DNA from: Raffaelea ambrosiae
Lineage: Eukaryota > Ascomycota > Sordariomycetes > Ophiostomatales > Ophiostomataceae
Direction of reading: 5' to 3'
Assembly: GCA_002778195.1 (NCBI GenBank)
Contig: PCDI01000008.1
Coordinates: 186,001 to 250,000, forward strand
Length of the DNA stretch: 64,000 nucleotides
Part shown: positions 1-11,912 of the stretch, piece after piece
Layout: each line of letters opens with the position of its first letter
How positions within the stretch are numbered: position 1 is the stretch's first letter
Made by a program: the position numbers and the translations under genes
Notes under the pieces: generated by a model
Told to the model about the DNA's origin: nothing
What the model saw: only the letters and a program-made list of their open reading frames with translations
Database searches by the model: none

Positions 1-800
1 ACTCTTTATGTGAAGATGTTTGATTTGCTTCGTGTGTCTCCAACTCCGGCCCGCGGTTGCATTCGACAGATTGCAAACACATTTGAAGTGACTACAGGCA
101 CCTGCAATGAGCTGCCATGAGCACGATTCGGATCTTGCCGAACCGTTTTCTTTTCTTCTCATCAGATCCTCCATTCGACAATGTTTTGCAAGTGGAAGGA
201 TTCGTCCCCTCCACTCCTGAGGTGGGACAAGTGGTGTAGAGTGGATGGCCAGACACTATGCACTCCTTCCATAAAGCTAAATTAGGCTTTTCGAAATGCA
301 TGCCGGCGCATGACGGAATCTTGGTGAGCCACAGGATAACTAGCCGTTTGCAAACATCCCAAGGACAGGCAAGGCTCCAGCCAGACGCGTAGAAGTCCGT
401 GTTTCTGCCACAATCCCGCTTCCTCGACGGGATAGAAAACAGGGGGGTTTTCGCCTGGCCTGCCTAGACAAGACTCTTCATGATTGCAATGTCTTTGGCA
501 AACCCAAACTTCTCACGACGTTCTCGCGCACAAGCCGGGGTCTTGCGGCAGGGCCCAGAATGCTGACTAACCGGCCCAGCCGGCAAGCCCCACTTCGAGC
601 TCCCATTGGCGTATCGCGTCGCTGCCTATTACCGTATGGTTCCTTCATTCGCGATTTCGGTTTTTCCTTTGTGCTTATGACCCGTGTGCTTTCCTCAGCC
701 CCAGCATCTTTCCCTGAACCAGCGTATTAAAACGGTGTCCGCCGTTCTTCTTCTTTTCTTCTTCCCTTTGCTTTTCTGACAGCCCATCGATCTCCGCACA
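1..800. other. Intergenic, no gene seen
   Basis: No convincing coding sequence on either strand. The last ~150 bases before position 801 are rich in C/T tracts (around 740-775), as is usual for fungal promoters, and so belong to the stomatin-like gene. Confidence 0.6.
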
Positions 801-2283
801 ATGGCGACTGCTCTTACACGGCGAGCGCTGTCGCCGGCGCTCCTCCGGCGCACCAGCGGCCCGGCAGCTCGGGCACAGCTCCAGAAGCTGTCGTTGTCGT
901 CGTCTTGCTCACCCAAAGCCAGCACCATCACCACAGCGGCGGCCCTGACGGCGGGAGCTGCGCGGACACAGCACTTCCAGCACAAACAACAGCAGCAGCG
1001 ATCTCTCCAGACGAGCGCCCCGCGGCCGGCGCCCAACACGAACCCCCTGCTCGGCGCCATCGGCGGCTTCGGCGGCTCGTCCAACTCGCCCATCCCGCAG
1101 GCCTACTTCCAGAAGCCGTCGCTGCCGGCCAACACGATCGTGCGCTTTGTGCCGCAGCAGACGGCGTGGCTGGTCGAGCGCATGGGCAAGTTCCACCGGA
1201 TCCTGCAGCCCGGCCTGGCCATCCTGATCCCCTTCCTCGACCGCATCGCCTACGTCAAGTCCCTGAAAGAAGTCGCCCTCGAGATCCCCAGCCAGAGCGC
1301 CATCACCGCCGACAACGTCACCCTCGAGCTCGACGGCGTGCTCTACACGCGCGTGTTTGACGCCTACAAGGCGAGGTGGGTATTTCCGGCATCCGCTTGT
1401 TTCTTTCTCTCTCTCTCTCTGTCTCTTGACTGACTTGATCCCCAGCTACGGCGTCGAAGATGCCGAGTACGCCATCTCCCAGCTGGCCCAGACGACCATG
1501 CGCAGCGAAATCGGCCAGCTCACGCTCGACCACGTCCTCAAGGAGCGCGCCGCGCTCAACACCAACATCACGGCCGCCATCAACGAGGCCGCCCAGGCCT
1601 GGGGCGTCACCTGCCTGCGCTACGAGATCCGCGACATCCACGCGCCCGCCGCCGTCGTCGAGGCCATGCACCGCCAGGTCACCGCCGAGCGCTCCAAGCG
1701 CGCCGAGATCCTCGACTCCGAGGGCCAGCGCCAGAGCGCCATCAACATCGCCGAGGGCAAGAAGCAGAGCGTCATCCTGGCGTCCGAGGCGCTGCGCGCC
1801 GAGAAGATCAACCGCGCCTCCGGTGAGGCCGAGGCCATCATGCTCAAGGCCAACGCCACCGCCCAGGGCATCGACGCCGTCGCCCGCAGCGTGGCCGCCG
1901 GCCAGGACGCCGCCCAGAGCGCCATGTCGCTGTCGGTGGCCGAGAAGTACGTCGATGCGTTTGGCCAGCTGGCGAAAGAAGGCACGGCCGTCGTGGTGCC
2001 GGGCAACGTCGGCGACATGGGCGGCCTGATCGCCACCGCCCTCAGCGTCTACGGCAAGATCGGGGCGGCGACGACTGACCCCAAGGCCGCGGCTCGTCAG
2101 CTGCTGGAGAAGCAGGGCGTGGTGGACCCGGCTGCTTCCTCCGACGACAGCTACAGCTACAACAGCAGCGCGAGCAGCCTGCCGCCCTCGTCCGAGTTCG
2201 ATCCCGGCTCGTCCATTTCCAAAAACAAGGCCATGCGGGACCACATTGTGGAGGACTTTGACCGGGCCACGCAGGGGCGGTGA
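801..2283 (+). CDS. Mitochondrial stomatin-like protein (SLP2 type, SPFH/band 7 family)
   Basis: Two exons, 801-1375 and 1446-2283, give 470 residues. The donor is GTGGGT and the acceptor CCCCAG; the splice restores the family stretch KASYGVEDAEYAI. Residues 1-70 are rich in Ala, Arg and Ser with few acids, which fits a mitochondrial presequence. The SPFH domain follows from about residue 112 (VRFVPQQTAWLVERMGKFH) to about 290, then an Ala/Glu-rich coiled coil (EGQRQSAINIAEGKKQS) to about 340. The C-terminal tail is Ser-rich. Stomatin-like proteins of this type form ring scaffolds on the inner mitochondrial membrane and influence prohibitin and protease complexes; that role is inferred from the family. 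The ATG at 801 is the first in frame and follows a C/T-rich leader. Confidence 0.93.
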
Positions 2284-2846
2284 TGGCTCGCTGAGAGGGG
2301 ACAGGGAAAGTGAAGAGAGATAGAGGTGGGCAAAGGGGAGAGCATCAAAAGCGAGACAGTTCTCGGGAACTGGTGTGTAAGAATTGTATATTATGTTGTT
2401 GGCATGACCGGCCAACTCTCACATCACCCCTGTAGTTTTGCATGGCGTTCATGATTTTTATTTGATTTTTATCTGATTGTTTTCGCTATCGCATTGGAGA
2501 CGCACTCAAAAAAATGAGATAAATAAAAACGGAAGGTAGAAGGACAGGCAGGGAGAGAAGAAAAGGGGACAAAAACCGCCCATTTTGGCATGTCACGCAC
2601 TAGCACTCGACTCCTTTCTACTAGGATGAAAGGCAAACCTCCTCATTTCTCTCTCCTTCTTTTTTTGCTATCCGTTGCCGTTTCTCTGCACTGTATGTTC
2701 TGTATATATAGTTTTTGTTTCGCCATTAAAGAGAAAACCAACAATCAAAAAAATTCAAAACAAAAGCGACCCACCAAGCTCAATAACCAGACACTAATCC
2801 CATGCTGCTGATGTGTTTTTCGCTTCTCGTTTGTCACCCATTAATC
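2284..2846. other. Intergenic between convergent genes
   Basis: This stretch lies between the stop of the stomatin-like gene and the stop of MON2, so it should hold the 3' ends of both transcripts. It is AT-rich with A and T runs (around 2455-2530 and 2700-2770). No coding sequence is convincing. Confidence 0.6.
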
Positions 2847-5800
2847 TTACACTCCCAGCTCCGCACCCACGGCCTCCAGCGCTTCGCCTACCAGGGCCAT
2901 CGTCTTGTCATCCCCGGCCGAACCGGCCACCAGCGATGCCCGCACCAAGAGCGGGTACAGCCGCAGTAGGTGTTTCCGCGTCTCGCTGGACACGCCCTCC
3001 AGCTCTGGAATCGCTCCGGACTCCGACTCCAGGTCTACCAGGTGCCGCAGGATTCGGCACAGCTCCTGTCTTTGCGACAGCGGCTGCGGCATGTGGCCCC
3101 GCAGTGGCTGGTCCGACACATACGACCGGATCGTCAACGCGCACCGCAGGATGAGATACCGCGCCACCGTCTGTGCCAGCCGGACGTGCAACGCATGCTC
3201 GCCTCCGGCTGCACCACCGTTGCTATTTCCAATCCCTCCCCCTCCCAGGCTGCTCTTCGCCCGCTGGTGCGTCATCTTCTTGGGAAAACGCGGTGTCGGC
3301 GGCTGCACCACAATGGATGGTGTCTCGCAATCGGCATCGTGCACGGCCACTAGGGCAAACAACTCGTCCAGGCAGACGTAGCTCATTTTGGCCCGTTTCG
3401 TGGGTGGCGGGTCAATGGTGCGGCCCCGGCCCGGCTTGTAAAAGTCGCTCAGCTCACCCGAAATCGGCGTTTCGTGAGAGTTGGAGCTGCTGCTGTCGCC
3501 ATAAATCAGCACCGCATCGGCCGGCGTGGGTGGATGCACAATGGAGATTCGGAAGAGGCCTTCGGCATAGGCCTTCCGCGTCTTCTCGGCCACGGCACCG
3601 GAGCCCAGTGACGGGATGATCAGATCCCGGAGTTGGTGGAAGGCATCAATGTCAAAGTCCTGATCGGCCGCAATTGTCCGATCATCCAGGGCAGCTTCGC
3701 GAACATCGGCGCTGATGATGCCATTGGAGATGGTCACAATAACGTCCCACGCCTGCTGGAAGGCCGGGCGCGGCACCGTCTTCTCCTTCAGGTGAGGCAG
3801 TGCTGCTTCAAGAATGGCCAGTGATGCCTGGACTGCCTCCTTCCACGGCTGGATGCTCTTGGTTGTGACGGGGAACCGGTATTTGAGCGTGATGGGTTTT
3901 GCCAGTGCAGCCAGGGCTGTGGCGAATGCCCCACTGGAGAACACCTCGGCATCATTTGTGTTTTTCGTAATGTGGTGGTGCAGAATCGGCATGCTGGCCT
4001 TGGACATGGCCACAAAGGTGCGCTTCTGCGAGGGGGCCGTACTGGGCAAATCGAAGGCCATGGACACAAACTCAGCCAGCTGTACGATCACTGCTGACGG
4101 TGCTCCCGAGATGTCGGTCCGGATGACTTTGAATACCTCAAGGATTCGGCCCTGCAGCGGCGTCATGTATTCAATGTCGTTCGCATAGGTTCCGGCGCTG
4201 GCCCAGACCATTGCATCACGGAGCAGGTGGATCATTTTCTCGATCTTGATGAGATCCAGGTCGGCACGCATGAGACGCTCAATCTCAGTCAGAGCATCGA
4301 CCCACGACACGAGACACTTTTGGTTATCTTCACTTTTTCCTGTTGCATCCGGCTTAGGCTCGGGCACCGGCACCCCGCGAGACCACAAACCCCAGGAAAG
4401 CTCGACAGAGTTCTTGTCGAATTTCCACCGTGCCCGGTCGTCATTCTTGGACAGTGTGCTGCCAAGACTGCTAAACACAGCCGTGCTGACGTCGAGGGAC
4501 TTGAAGTCGAGCATCGTGGCCAGGTGGTCGAGCAGGTCCTGCCAGAGTGACGGGAAGACTGCATTCGAAACGAGAACATCCAGATAATTAGAAAGAAGCT
4601 CCGAGACACCATTGATGATCACAACAGCCGTCTCGTCCCACTCAGTCCGGGTAGAGCCGGCCACCCCCTTCTCCGCTGCTGCTCGAAGGCGTCCTTCAGT
4701 CGAGGACAAAAGCTTGAAGATGACAGATCGGATACAGACAGCCCAGGCTTCTGCGGTGAAGCTGTTGCCATATGCATGAATGATGCGGAGCAGAGTCTGG
4801 ACGGCACCTGTAGAAAGAACGGTGAGTTAGAACCTTTCTTAAATTTGAGCAAGATCAAAGTCCAATTAATAACATACTGTTACGAAGCTCTAGGCGCTGG
4901 TCAGTTGTGACAGCTGTAAGTCTCAGCAGAAGCAGCATCCACAACGCCGCACCTGACCCAGGATGCGATTTTTTGTATGCGAGTTTCATCAAGGCTTCTT
5001 CGCTGGAGCCTCCTTCCATTGCCGCAGGAATGGACAGCGGATTGCCCTGCCCTAACAGAAAGTCGGAGATGGCCCAGTAAAGCGTCACAGTCTGCAGAGG
5101 CAGTTAGTTTTCAGCAACTCTTTAATTTGATTTGCGTTTCATAGGGTGGACGACGTACTGTAAGAGCGACATTCAGATCGTCATCCTGGGAGCAAAACTT
5201 GTAAAGAGTACCGACTAGGTCCAGGTAGCAGGTATGCGGGAGTGACGCCAGGAAGTCGGAGCAAATCAGTTGCAGAGATCCGAAGGAAGGCTTGATGAGT
5301 CGCACGGACCGTGTCGCCAGGGCCGAATCCAGATCCTTGGGAAGGCCGCCTTCGGAGATGGCCTTGCTGTCTACAAACAGGCTGTCGATGACCTCGAAGA
5401 CGACATTCCATCCGCTCACAAGAGTCTCGCCGCTGTCCTCGAGCAGGCTCTTGAGTCCGTCTAGGATGACTTTGTGAATATCGATGTCGGTTGCTTGCGT
5501 TGATACAGAAGCACGTCGATCTCCCTTCTGCATTGGAAGGATAGCATCCCGGAGAGTTCCCAACAGGCGAAGCTGTATTTCACCGCGCGGCTCCCCTTCC
5601 ACATTGGAGACAGCAGCAGTTGCCTCCAGAATTAAGCGAACAAGCGTCTCTGCAGCACGCATTCGTACTGAAGCGGCAGTCTTCGCCGACGCCAATGTGT
5701 TGGTGATTTCATTGGTCAGTGGATTCCAACCAGACACATCAGGTGGGCTGAAAAGCAGTCTGTCCAAGTTGATGGATGCGACATCGCCAAGTTTAGCCAA

Positions 5801-8533
5801 GACAAACTGGTCTTCTTGGCTGGGACCTGTTGGTGGTGCCGTTGAGATGCTCATCACTCGTCTATGTTTCTTAACGACAGGCGTTTTCAAGAGGCTACCA
5901 CCACCGGGAACGACAGGACTTCCAAGCGGAGGGGTGACTGACTGCGGCCCGTTGTCGCCGGTGGGAGTGGTGGATTCAGTTCGCTTTTCCAACAGGCTGC
6001 AGATGGCAATCACAAATTCGACAAAAGCGGCGTTGGGAAAATCAACGGTGCTCTCGAATAGGCGGGATGCGGCCGTCTCCACGGCTTTGATTTCGGAACC
6101 AAAGTTGGAGAGAAGGGTGGCTGCTTCGGCTTCCGCCTGAGGATCAGCGGCACGGACAGCCGTCGGTGTTCGACCTGCGATCTTTCCCGAACAGAATAAC
6201 ACAAAGTCTGCCTGCTGCAACGTCTCGAGCACAATCTGCCAAGACGACTCGAGCGTCGGACCCAGAGCAATGCCCAGATTCAACAGTGCTCTCAGGCAGA
6301 GAAGGTTTCTTGTATTGATGCTCGACGCTGTCGGATCTCCAGATGTCTGTCTAGGTTTTTCGGATGAAGAAGCTTGGCTCACCAAGCTGTCTACGCTGAG
6401 GAGCCCGCGAGCATTGTTGAAAATGCTTCCCTGTCCTTCCGGCGTAGCCGTTGTTGGTGTCTGTGGTCTGGCACCAGTGTTGAGGCATGCGGTGAGCACA
6501 TTTGGTGGCACGGCTGCCTTTCCGAGGGTTGTGAGAAAGGCGTCTCGGGGCGTGTCCAATTGCAAAAGACCGGCGACATGCGTGAACCTTTGGAAAGCCC
6601 GCACCAAACTGTGATAGTACTCGGAATCAAGCGCAGAGTACAGAAAGGTAGAGCAGGTGGCTAGGATGGCTGGCCAGCACCTGTCAATCATGTCCGCATA
6701 TGCCTGGACCTCGAGCTGCAGCGGATGGTCCTTCAACAGCAGCGGGTTTGTGGGAACCGGGTTCTTCTTGAAGGAAGAAGACCTCTCGAGGCCGCCGGCT
6801 CCGCCGCCTTGTTCGTCTTTGGGGGTGTTTCCCGGAGCAGGCGATGCTGGTCGACCTTCTTGTCGTAGCGCTCGTTTTCTCCGGCCTTCGCCTGGCACAG
6901 TAAGGGGCAGGATAAACTTCGCCAGGCCTTCCGAAAGCGAGGTTATGCACGCAAGAATCAAGCTGAATATGTATGAGTCGGGGATGGGGAGAGGCTCAGC
7001 TTTGTCGAGCTGGTCGATGCAAGGTATGCGAATGGAGCTCCACTGTGAGCTGATGCCGGTGCTGCTGCTCTCTGTCGTGACAGAGCCGCTGATGATGCCA
7101 GAGACACCGCCTGCCTCGAGAACGGCTGGGTCGCTGGACTGACCAGCATTGGCATTCGGCCCGGCAACTGGTATGGTAGACTGGTGGCCCAGGCCGATCA
7201 CGCTTGGCCGCTCGGTGGAGACGCGAACGAACGTGGCGAGAAGGTCCTGCAGAATGTTCTTCTCGTCCTCTGAGCTGTCGTACAACATATAAATCTGGCG
7301 CAGCAAACTTGGCTCAAAAAACATTCCTTTGAATGCTTCCATGCAGAGCACCCTCTTCCACAGTAGGGCTTCTTGATCGAGGACACGGGACAGAGTAGCG
7401 AGAGCCTCGCCACTCTCTGAGGCAAGCAGGGCCATGTGGCGACGCAGAATGGTGTACAGAACTCTGACAAGACGAACGGCTGTCGGAAAGTTCGGTTTCC
7501 CATTGAGGCTGTTTGTGAGGAACGGCATAAGACGTGTCCGCAGAACCTGGGCCTGTTCTGGGTGCGTGGCAAAGATGGCAGGGTGGTTGGTCAACACAGA
7601 TTCAATCAGCTCCAAGCCGAAGGTCTGCGACAGAGCAGAGAAGCGCAAGTATTCTGGCCGGCTTGATTCGGCCAGAAGACAAATGTCGTTGAAGACGTGG
7701 TAGGCGTCCAGTGCGGCCTGGCGCAGAGGAACGGTGCCGTCCTGTCCAGGTGCTTCGCCGACCGGCGGCGACTGGGCGCTGGATTCTAGGACTGTGTGAG
7801 CTGACGCTCGCCTCTGGGGCCGACCAATGAACAAGACCCAAACCCAAACTTACTGTCTTCTTCCACAACTTTGTCAAACACAGAGATGAGCAACTGCTGC
7901 AGCGTGGCCGATGCCGTGTTGTTGACGACCACATTCTTGCTTGCCTGGAGGACAAAGCAGATGTTGAGTGATGTGATGAGCAAGTCTCCCGACACATCGT
8001 TGGCGTAGTTCTGCAGTAGCGAGGGCAGGGATTGCAGGATGCGGAGCTGCACATCAAGGCCGCCCGAGGATGCTTCTCGAACAGCCTGCAGAACCTGATC
8101 CAGACGTGATCGGGGCACGCCGTTGGCCGCTATGAGCCGCTGCAGACACACAATCGCAATGCTCGTGAAACGGGCGTTTCGTGTTCCACAGGCAATGATA
8201 AAGGGGTTGACAAAATTGGCATGTTGTGAGAGCTCTGCAAGGCAGGGGTTAGCCATGCGGATGAATGCAGATCTCCTCCTCGTTTCTTTCGGCTATAGAC
8301 TACACAGGGCAGGTCGGGGTGGGTGGTACCTGCGCCAATGTTCGGCTCGGAGCTGTCCCGGAGGTTCTTCAGCTCCTCCAGAGCCTTCTCGGAAGCCTTG
8401 CGTAGATATCAGTATACAACACAGGCCAGACACGTGGAGCAAAGTGGACACGTACTTGCTTGAGGTCATTGTTCTTCCTCTTGCTCTCCTGGATGAGGTT
8501 GCCGAGCTCAGACGCGAGCAGCTGAGCCGTCAT
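2847..8533 (-). CDS. MON2: MON2 (Ysl2) Golgi/endosome trafficking protein
   Basis: Six exons on the minus strand: 8533-8456, 8396-8330, 8234-7854, about 7800-5159, 5091-4878 and 4807-2847. Together they give about 1780 residues, close to the family's usual 1600-1750. The start is MTAQLLASELGNLIQESKRK, the conserved N terminus of the Sec7-related DCB domain, followed by armadillo-like helical sequence throughout. Conserved blocks include QASEKALEELKNLRD, TLQQLLISVFDKVVEED and NSAVQTLLRIIHAYG. The acceptor of exon 4 can be 7801 or 7792; both stay in frame and differ by three codons. MON2 is a large peripheral membrane protein that, with Dop1 and the flippase Neo1, acts in endosome-to-Golgi transport. 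It is divergent from MMS2 with 457 bp between starts. Confidence 0.93.
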
Positions 8534-8990
8534 CTTGTCCGTATTACTCTCTGAGAGTCTTTCCGCATAGCTGCGCGTCTCCCGTGGCGTTCAAGGGAGC
8601 TTTGTGCAAAGAAAACAAATTGCGCGAGGCTTGGGGGGGACGGGAATGCTGAAATTAAAATAAGGGTCCCAGCAGTCTGGGTGGTGCCTGTGCTGTCGCA
8701 AGCTTGTGAAATACGTAGATACGTGTACCGTGTAGCTGGCACCAAAGAGCGGCAGAATACTCACCGCCTTTCTGCCCATGGCCGAAGAACCCCGCCATTG
8801 TGTCCGTCCTCCGCTGTCGTCCCACAGCCGTTCCCTCACTAAATTCCCACTGTCTAGAACACTCTGTGTTGACTTCCTTCATCGTCTTGCGATCACCACT
8901 GCACGTTCGGTTTTCTTGCTCCTCAACTCACAACAGCATCCACATACTCCACAGGGCCGACTCTGCTACAACCACGACCACATTTTCACG
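8534..8990. promoter_or_regulatory. Shared divergent promoter MON2 / MMS2
   Basis: There are 457 bp between two start codons that face away from each other, so both core promoters must lie here. No specific operator is recognised. Confidence 0.6.
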
Positions 8991-9786
8991 ATGGCGGTTG
9001 CACAGGTCCCCCGCAACTTTAAGCTCCTTGCCGAGCTGGAGAAGGGCGAGAAGGGCATGGGCGCAGGTAAGGCAAATACAGTGGGGTGTTTCTGGGCGAG
9101 GATGGCAACAAATCAGATGAAAACGAAGAAATCTTGGAATCTTCTGGAGGGGAGACATCGCTGACAGCTCTCCAGGGGCTTGCTCCTACGGTCTGGAGGA
9201 CCCTGAGGACATTCTGATGACAAACTGGAGAGGCACCATTTGGGGACCGCCGCATGTAAGTTCCGGTCTCTGTTCTTTTGGAATGCGTGTGTCCACGTTT
9301 GGCTTTCTGCCCCAGAGCTAACCATATGCTTTGCAGGGAAACCACGAGAACCGGATATACGAGCTGAAAATGCAATGCGGCGAAAACTACCCCAAGGAAC
9401 CCCCCGTCATCTACTTTGTCAGCCAGATCAACTTGCCGGGCGTCAACGGTGTCAATGGCCTGGTGGACAAGAAGTCTATTGGAATTTTGCGCGACTGGGA
9501 GTCCATTGCTGCGCAGCTGTCCAAGAACCCGCGCCCCAAGGAAGATCCCTTAAGCCTGGAGGCTGCTCTGATTGCGATTCGCAAGTATGTATCTACCGTT
9601 CTCGCCGCACAAAGTGAATAAGGAGACGAGAGATGGATTATGGATTAGAGGACGCAGACTCTCTTCAATGATGGTCACCGTCATGACGTCTTTGCTAACG
9701 AACTCGGCAGGTATATGGAAGAGCACAAGAAGCTCCCGCAGCCACCGGAAGGCTCCCGATATGCCATCTACAAGGACACGATTTGA
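8991..9786 (+). CDS. MMS2: Ubiquitin-conjugating enzyme variant MMS2 (UEV)
   Basis: Four exons: 8991-9066, 9176-9255, 9337-9584 and 9711-9786, giving 159 residues. The fold is that of an E2: RNFKLLAELEKGEKG at the N terminus, a WRGTIWGPPHGNHENRIYEL core, and the NYPKEPPVIYFVSQINLP strand. The position that carries the catalytic Cys in true E2s lies in a GVNGVNGLVDKKSIG stretch with no Cys, which defines a UEV. With Ubc13 such proteins build Lys63-linked ubiquitin chains for error-free post-replication repair. All introns are GT...AG and phases fit. It is divergent from MON2. Confidence 0.95.
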
Positions 9787-10273
9787 AGGGGACATCTGTC
9801 TATTGAAGGGGGGAAAGACAGAGAGAGCATGGAATAAGAAGAAGCACACTGGAACCCGGAAAGGCGCTCTAGGGATTGGAGGGAAGGGAGGCTGCTGGCA
9901 TTTCAGAAGGCGTCTTCTCGTTTTTGTATTCCGGGGGTTTTCTCGCGCTGCCTCCTCGTTATGAACTTTATGTAGCATCATTCGTATTGTACGCCTGTCG
10001 ATTTTAAACCTTTTTTTCTTGTTACTCGCATTCCCGTGCTCTTATTTGGTAGGAGGTAGATCAACAAGCATTCTCTCGACCTCGCACGGCTGACCTCGGA
10101 TCGTGTGCACGTGACCACTTTAGTTGAACATCGCCAAAGCTTTGCACGGCCAATCACCAGGCTTTGATCTCCTCTCAAGCTACAAATGTAGAACCACGCG
10201 CCCGTAATCTGCTTTCTCACTTTTCCAGCTTCAGAACAGCCAAGCCAGGTGCTCGTATGGAAGAAACAAGTGG
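9787..10273. other. Intergenic, no gene seen
   Basis: This contains the MMS2 3' end and the LYR gene promoter. A possible alternative donor, CCAG|GTGCTC near 10249, could place a 5' intron in the next gene. Confidence 0.5.
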
Positions 10274-11578
10274 ATGCCCGAATTCTTCATTCCAGCCCGC
10301 AACTCGCGGCACCGCATAGCATGTTCGTCAACACAGCAAAGAGGACAATTTCTTTTGCTTCACGCACAACTAACTTTTGCAAAAAAAAATACAGGCTTCG
10401 CCCTCTACCGGGCCCTGATTCGGCAGGCCGCCAAGGTCCCTCTTCCCGATAAATTGAGGGTACCGACAGAGGGACCGGAAGCGGAACCGATACCAATCGC
10501 AGAAGCTCCTATTCGCGCCGCCATACGCAGGTCATTCCGACTGAATCGTCAAGACACGAGCCCGAGACTGGTTCTCCGGTCACTCGAAAATGGATACAAG
10601 GTGGGTGGCCAGTTCTCGTGTTTCTCTTCTGTGTATTGCAAGTTCTCCAGGGGCCTGACTCGTCAATATTGTTACCTGTAGTTCCTGGACCTCTTGAGCG
10701 AGGCGCAAACACCTTCCTCGGCCGCCCACAAGTCGATCCTCGCCTTCCTCGAGGACCACGCCGAGCACTTCGCCGCCGCAAACCAGGAAGCAGCAGACGA
10801 CCGGCACGCCGCCCGACAGCGACAAAAGGTGTCGGGCATGATCCGGTCGGGCAACAAGAAGACCAGGGCGCGCAGCACGCAGCCGTCGGCGCCGCGCGAA
10901 GATACCGTGCCCCTGCTGACGCGCCGCCCCATCCCCGACTCGGGCGGCCAGTCCCACAACCACCGGTTCATGTACTACTACTACGAATACGCGCCGACCG
11001 ACCGCCCCCTGCCGCTGGAGGCCATCCAGAAGATGAGCAAGGACGGCCGGCGGCGGGTGCCGACGTTCGCCACGGAGACCATGGGCATTCCGTTCCTGCG
11101 CCTGCGGAAGCCGCAGTCGCCCGTCTTGTCGCGGGTGCTGCGGCAGAAGGGAAACAAGCGGCGCGAGCGCATGATGCTGTCGAGCGAGCTGCAGTACCAC
11201 GAGGTGGACTTTGTGACGCAGGAAGACAACTGGGAAAGGGTGGTCCACGAGCAGCTGGTCGTGGACGAAAACGACGAAGCCCGGGGCGGATACAACGTGC
11301 CGGACTACGACGCAGCAAGCTACGCGCACAGCGTCTGGGTGGGCATCACATACCTCAACAACAAGCTCAACACCGAGGCGGCCGACATGATGGCGCGGGC
11401 CAAGGCGCTGATGCAGATTGTCAACGAAGAAAAGGCGCTGGCCGAGAAGGAGGAGAAGGAGCGGCAAAAGAAGCAGCAGGCACTCCTGGAGTGGCCAGAA
11501 GAAGCAGCAACAAAGGAACAAGGAAGAAGCTCGGATGCAGCTGCAGCTGAACCAATAAAAGCGACACCAGCACCATGA
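10274..11578 (+). CDS. LYR-motif (Complex 1 LYR-like) protein
   Basis: Two exons, 10274-10600 and 10682-11578, give 407 residues if the ATG at 10274 is used. The LYR tripeptide is in GFALYRALIRQAAKVP (residues 41-56), followed by IRAAIRRSFRLNR and LVLRSLENGYKFLDLLSEA, which together make the short three-helix LYR domain. The rest is charged and helical, ending in a Lys/Glu-rich coiled coil (MQIVNEEKALAEKEEKERQ). LYR proteins are mostly mitochondrial and bind acyl carrier protein or help assemble Fe-S and respiratory complexes; here that is family inference. The N-terminal 40 residues are unconvincing. Translation could instead start elsewhere and join at the TACAG acceptor just before GCTTCGCC at 10396. 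The domain call is sound; the start is not. Confidence 0.8.
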
Positions 11579-11912
11579 AAAAAGGGGGGTTTTGTTTTCT
11601 CAGATATGAAAACAGAACTGTGTATTATTACTTTTTGTTTGCTTGTTTTCGACAAGGAGAAGACTATCATGACATAATATTTATTTTAGATGAACGACCC
11701 TTTCCCCAAATCATAAAATTCATCTGCAACATTCAAGAGAAAAACACATAGAATAGAAATAAGATAGAACCGTATCACCTCATGGCCAGTCCCATTTGTG
11801 CGTTATCTGAGTATGAATGAATCGATGAAAAAGGAGCCAGAACGCCGTATGAATAATCATGCCCGCACGCCCCTGCCCAGAAAAGAACAAAATATAAAAA
11901 TAAAATTGAAAG
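11579..11912. other. Intergenic between convergent genes
   Basis: AT-rich 3' flanks of the LYR gene and the bZIP gene. Nothing else is seen. Confidence 0.6.

Noticed and set aside
92..301. 69-codon minus-strand open frame at the left edge
   Set aside because: Short, without motif or context; could be chance.
1318..2415. 365-codon minus-strand open frame
   Set aside because: Antisense shadow of the stomatin-like gene; no family feature and biased composition.
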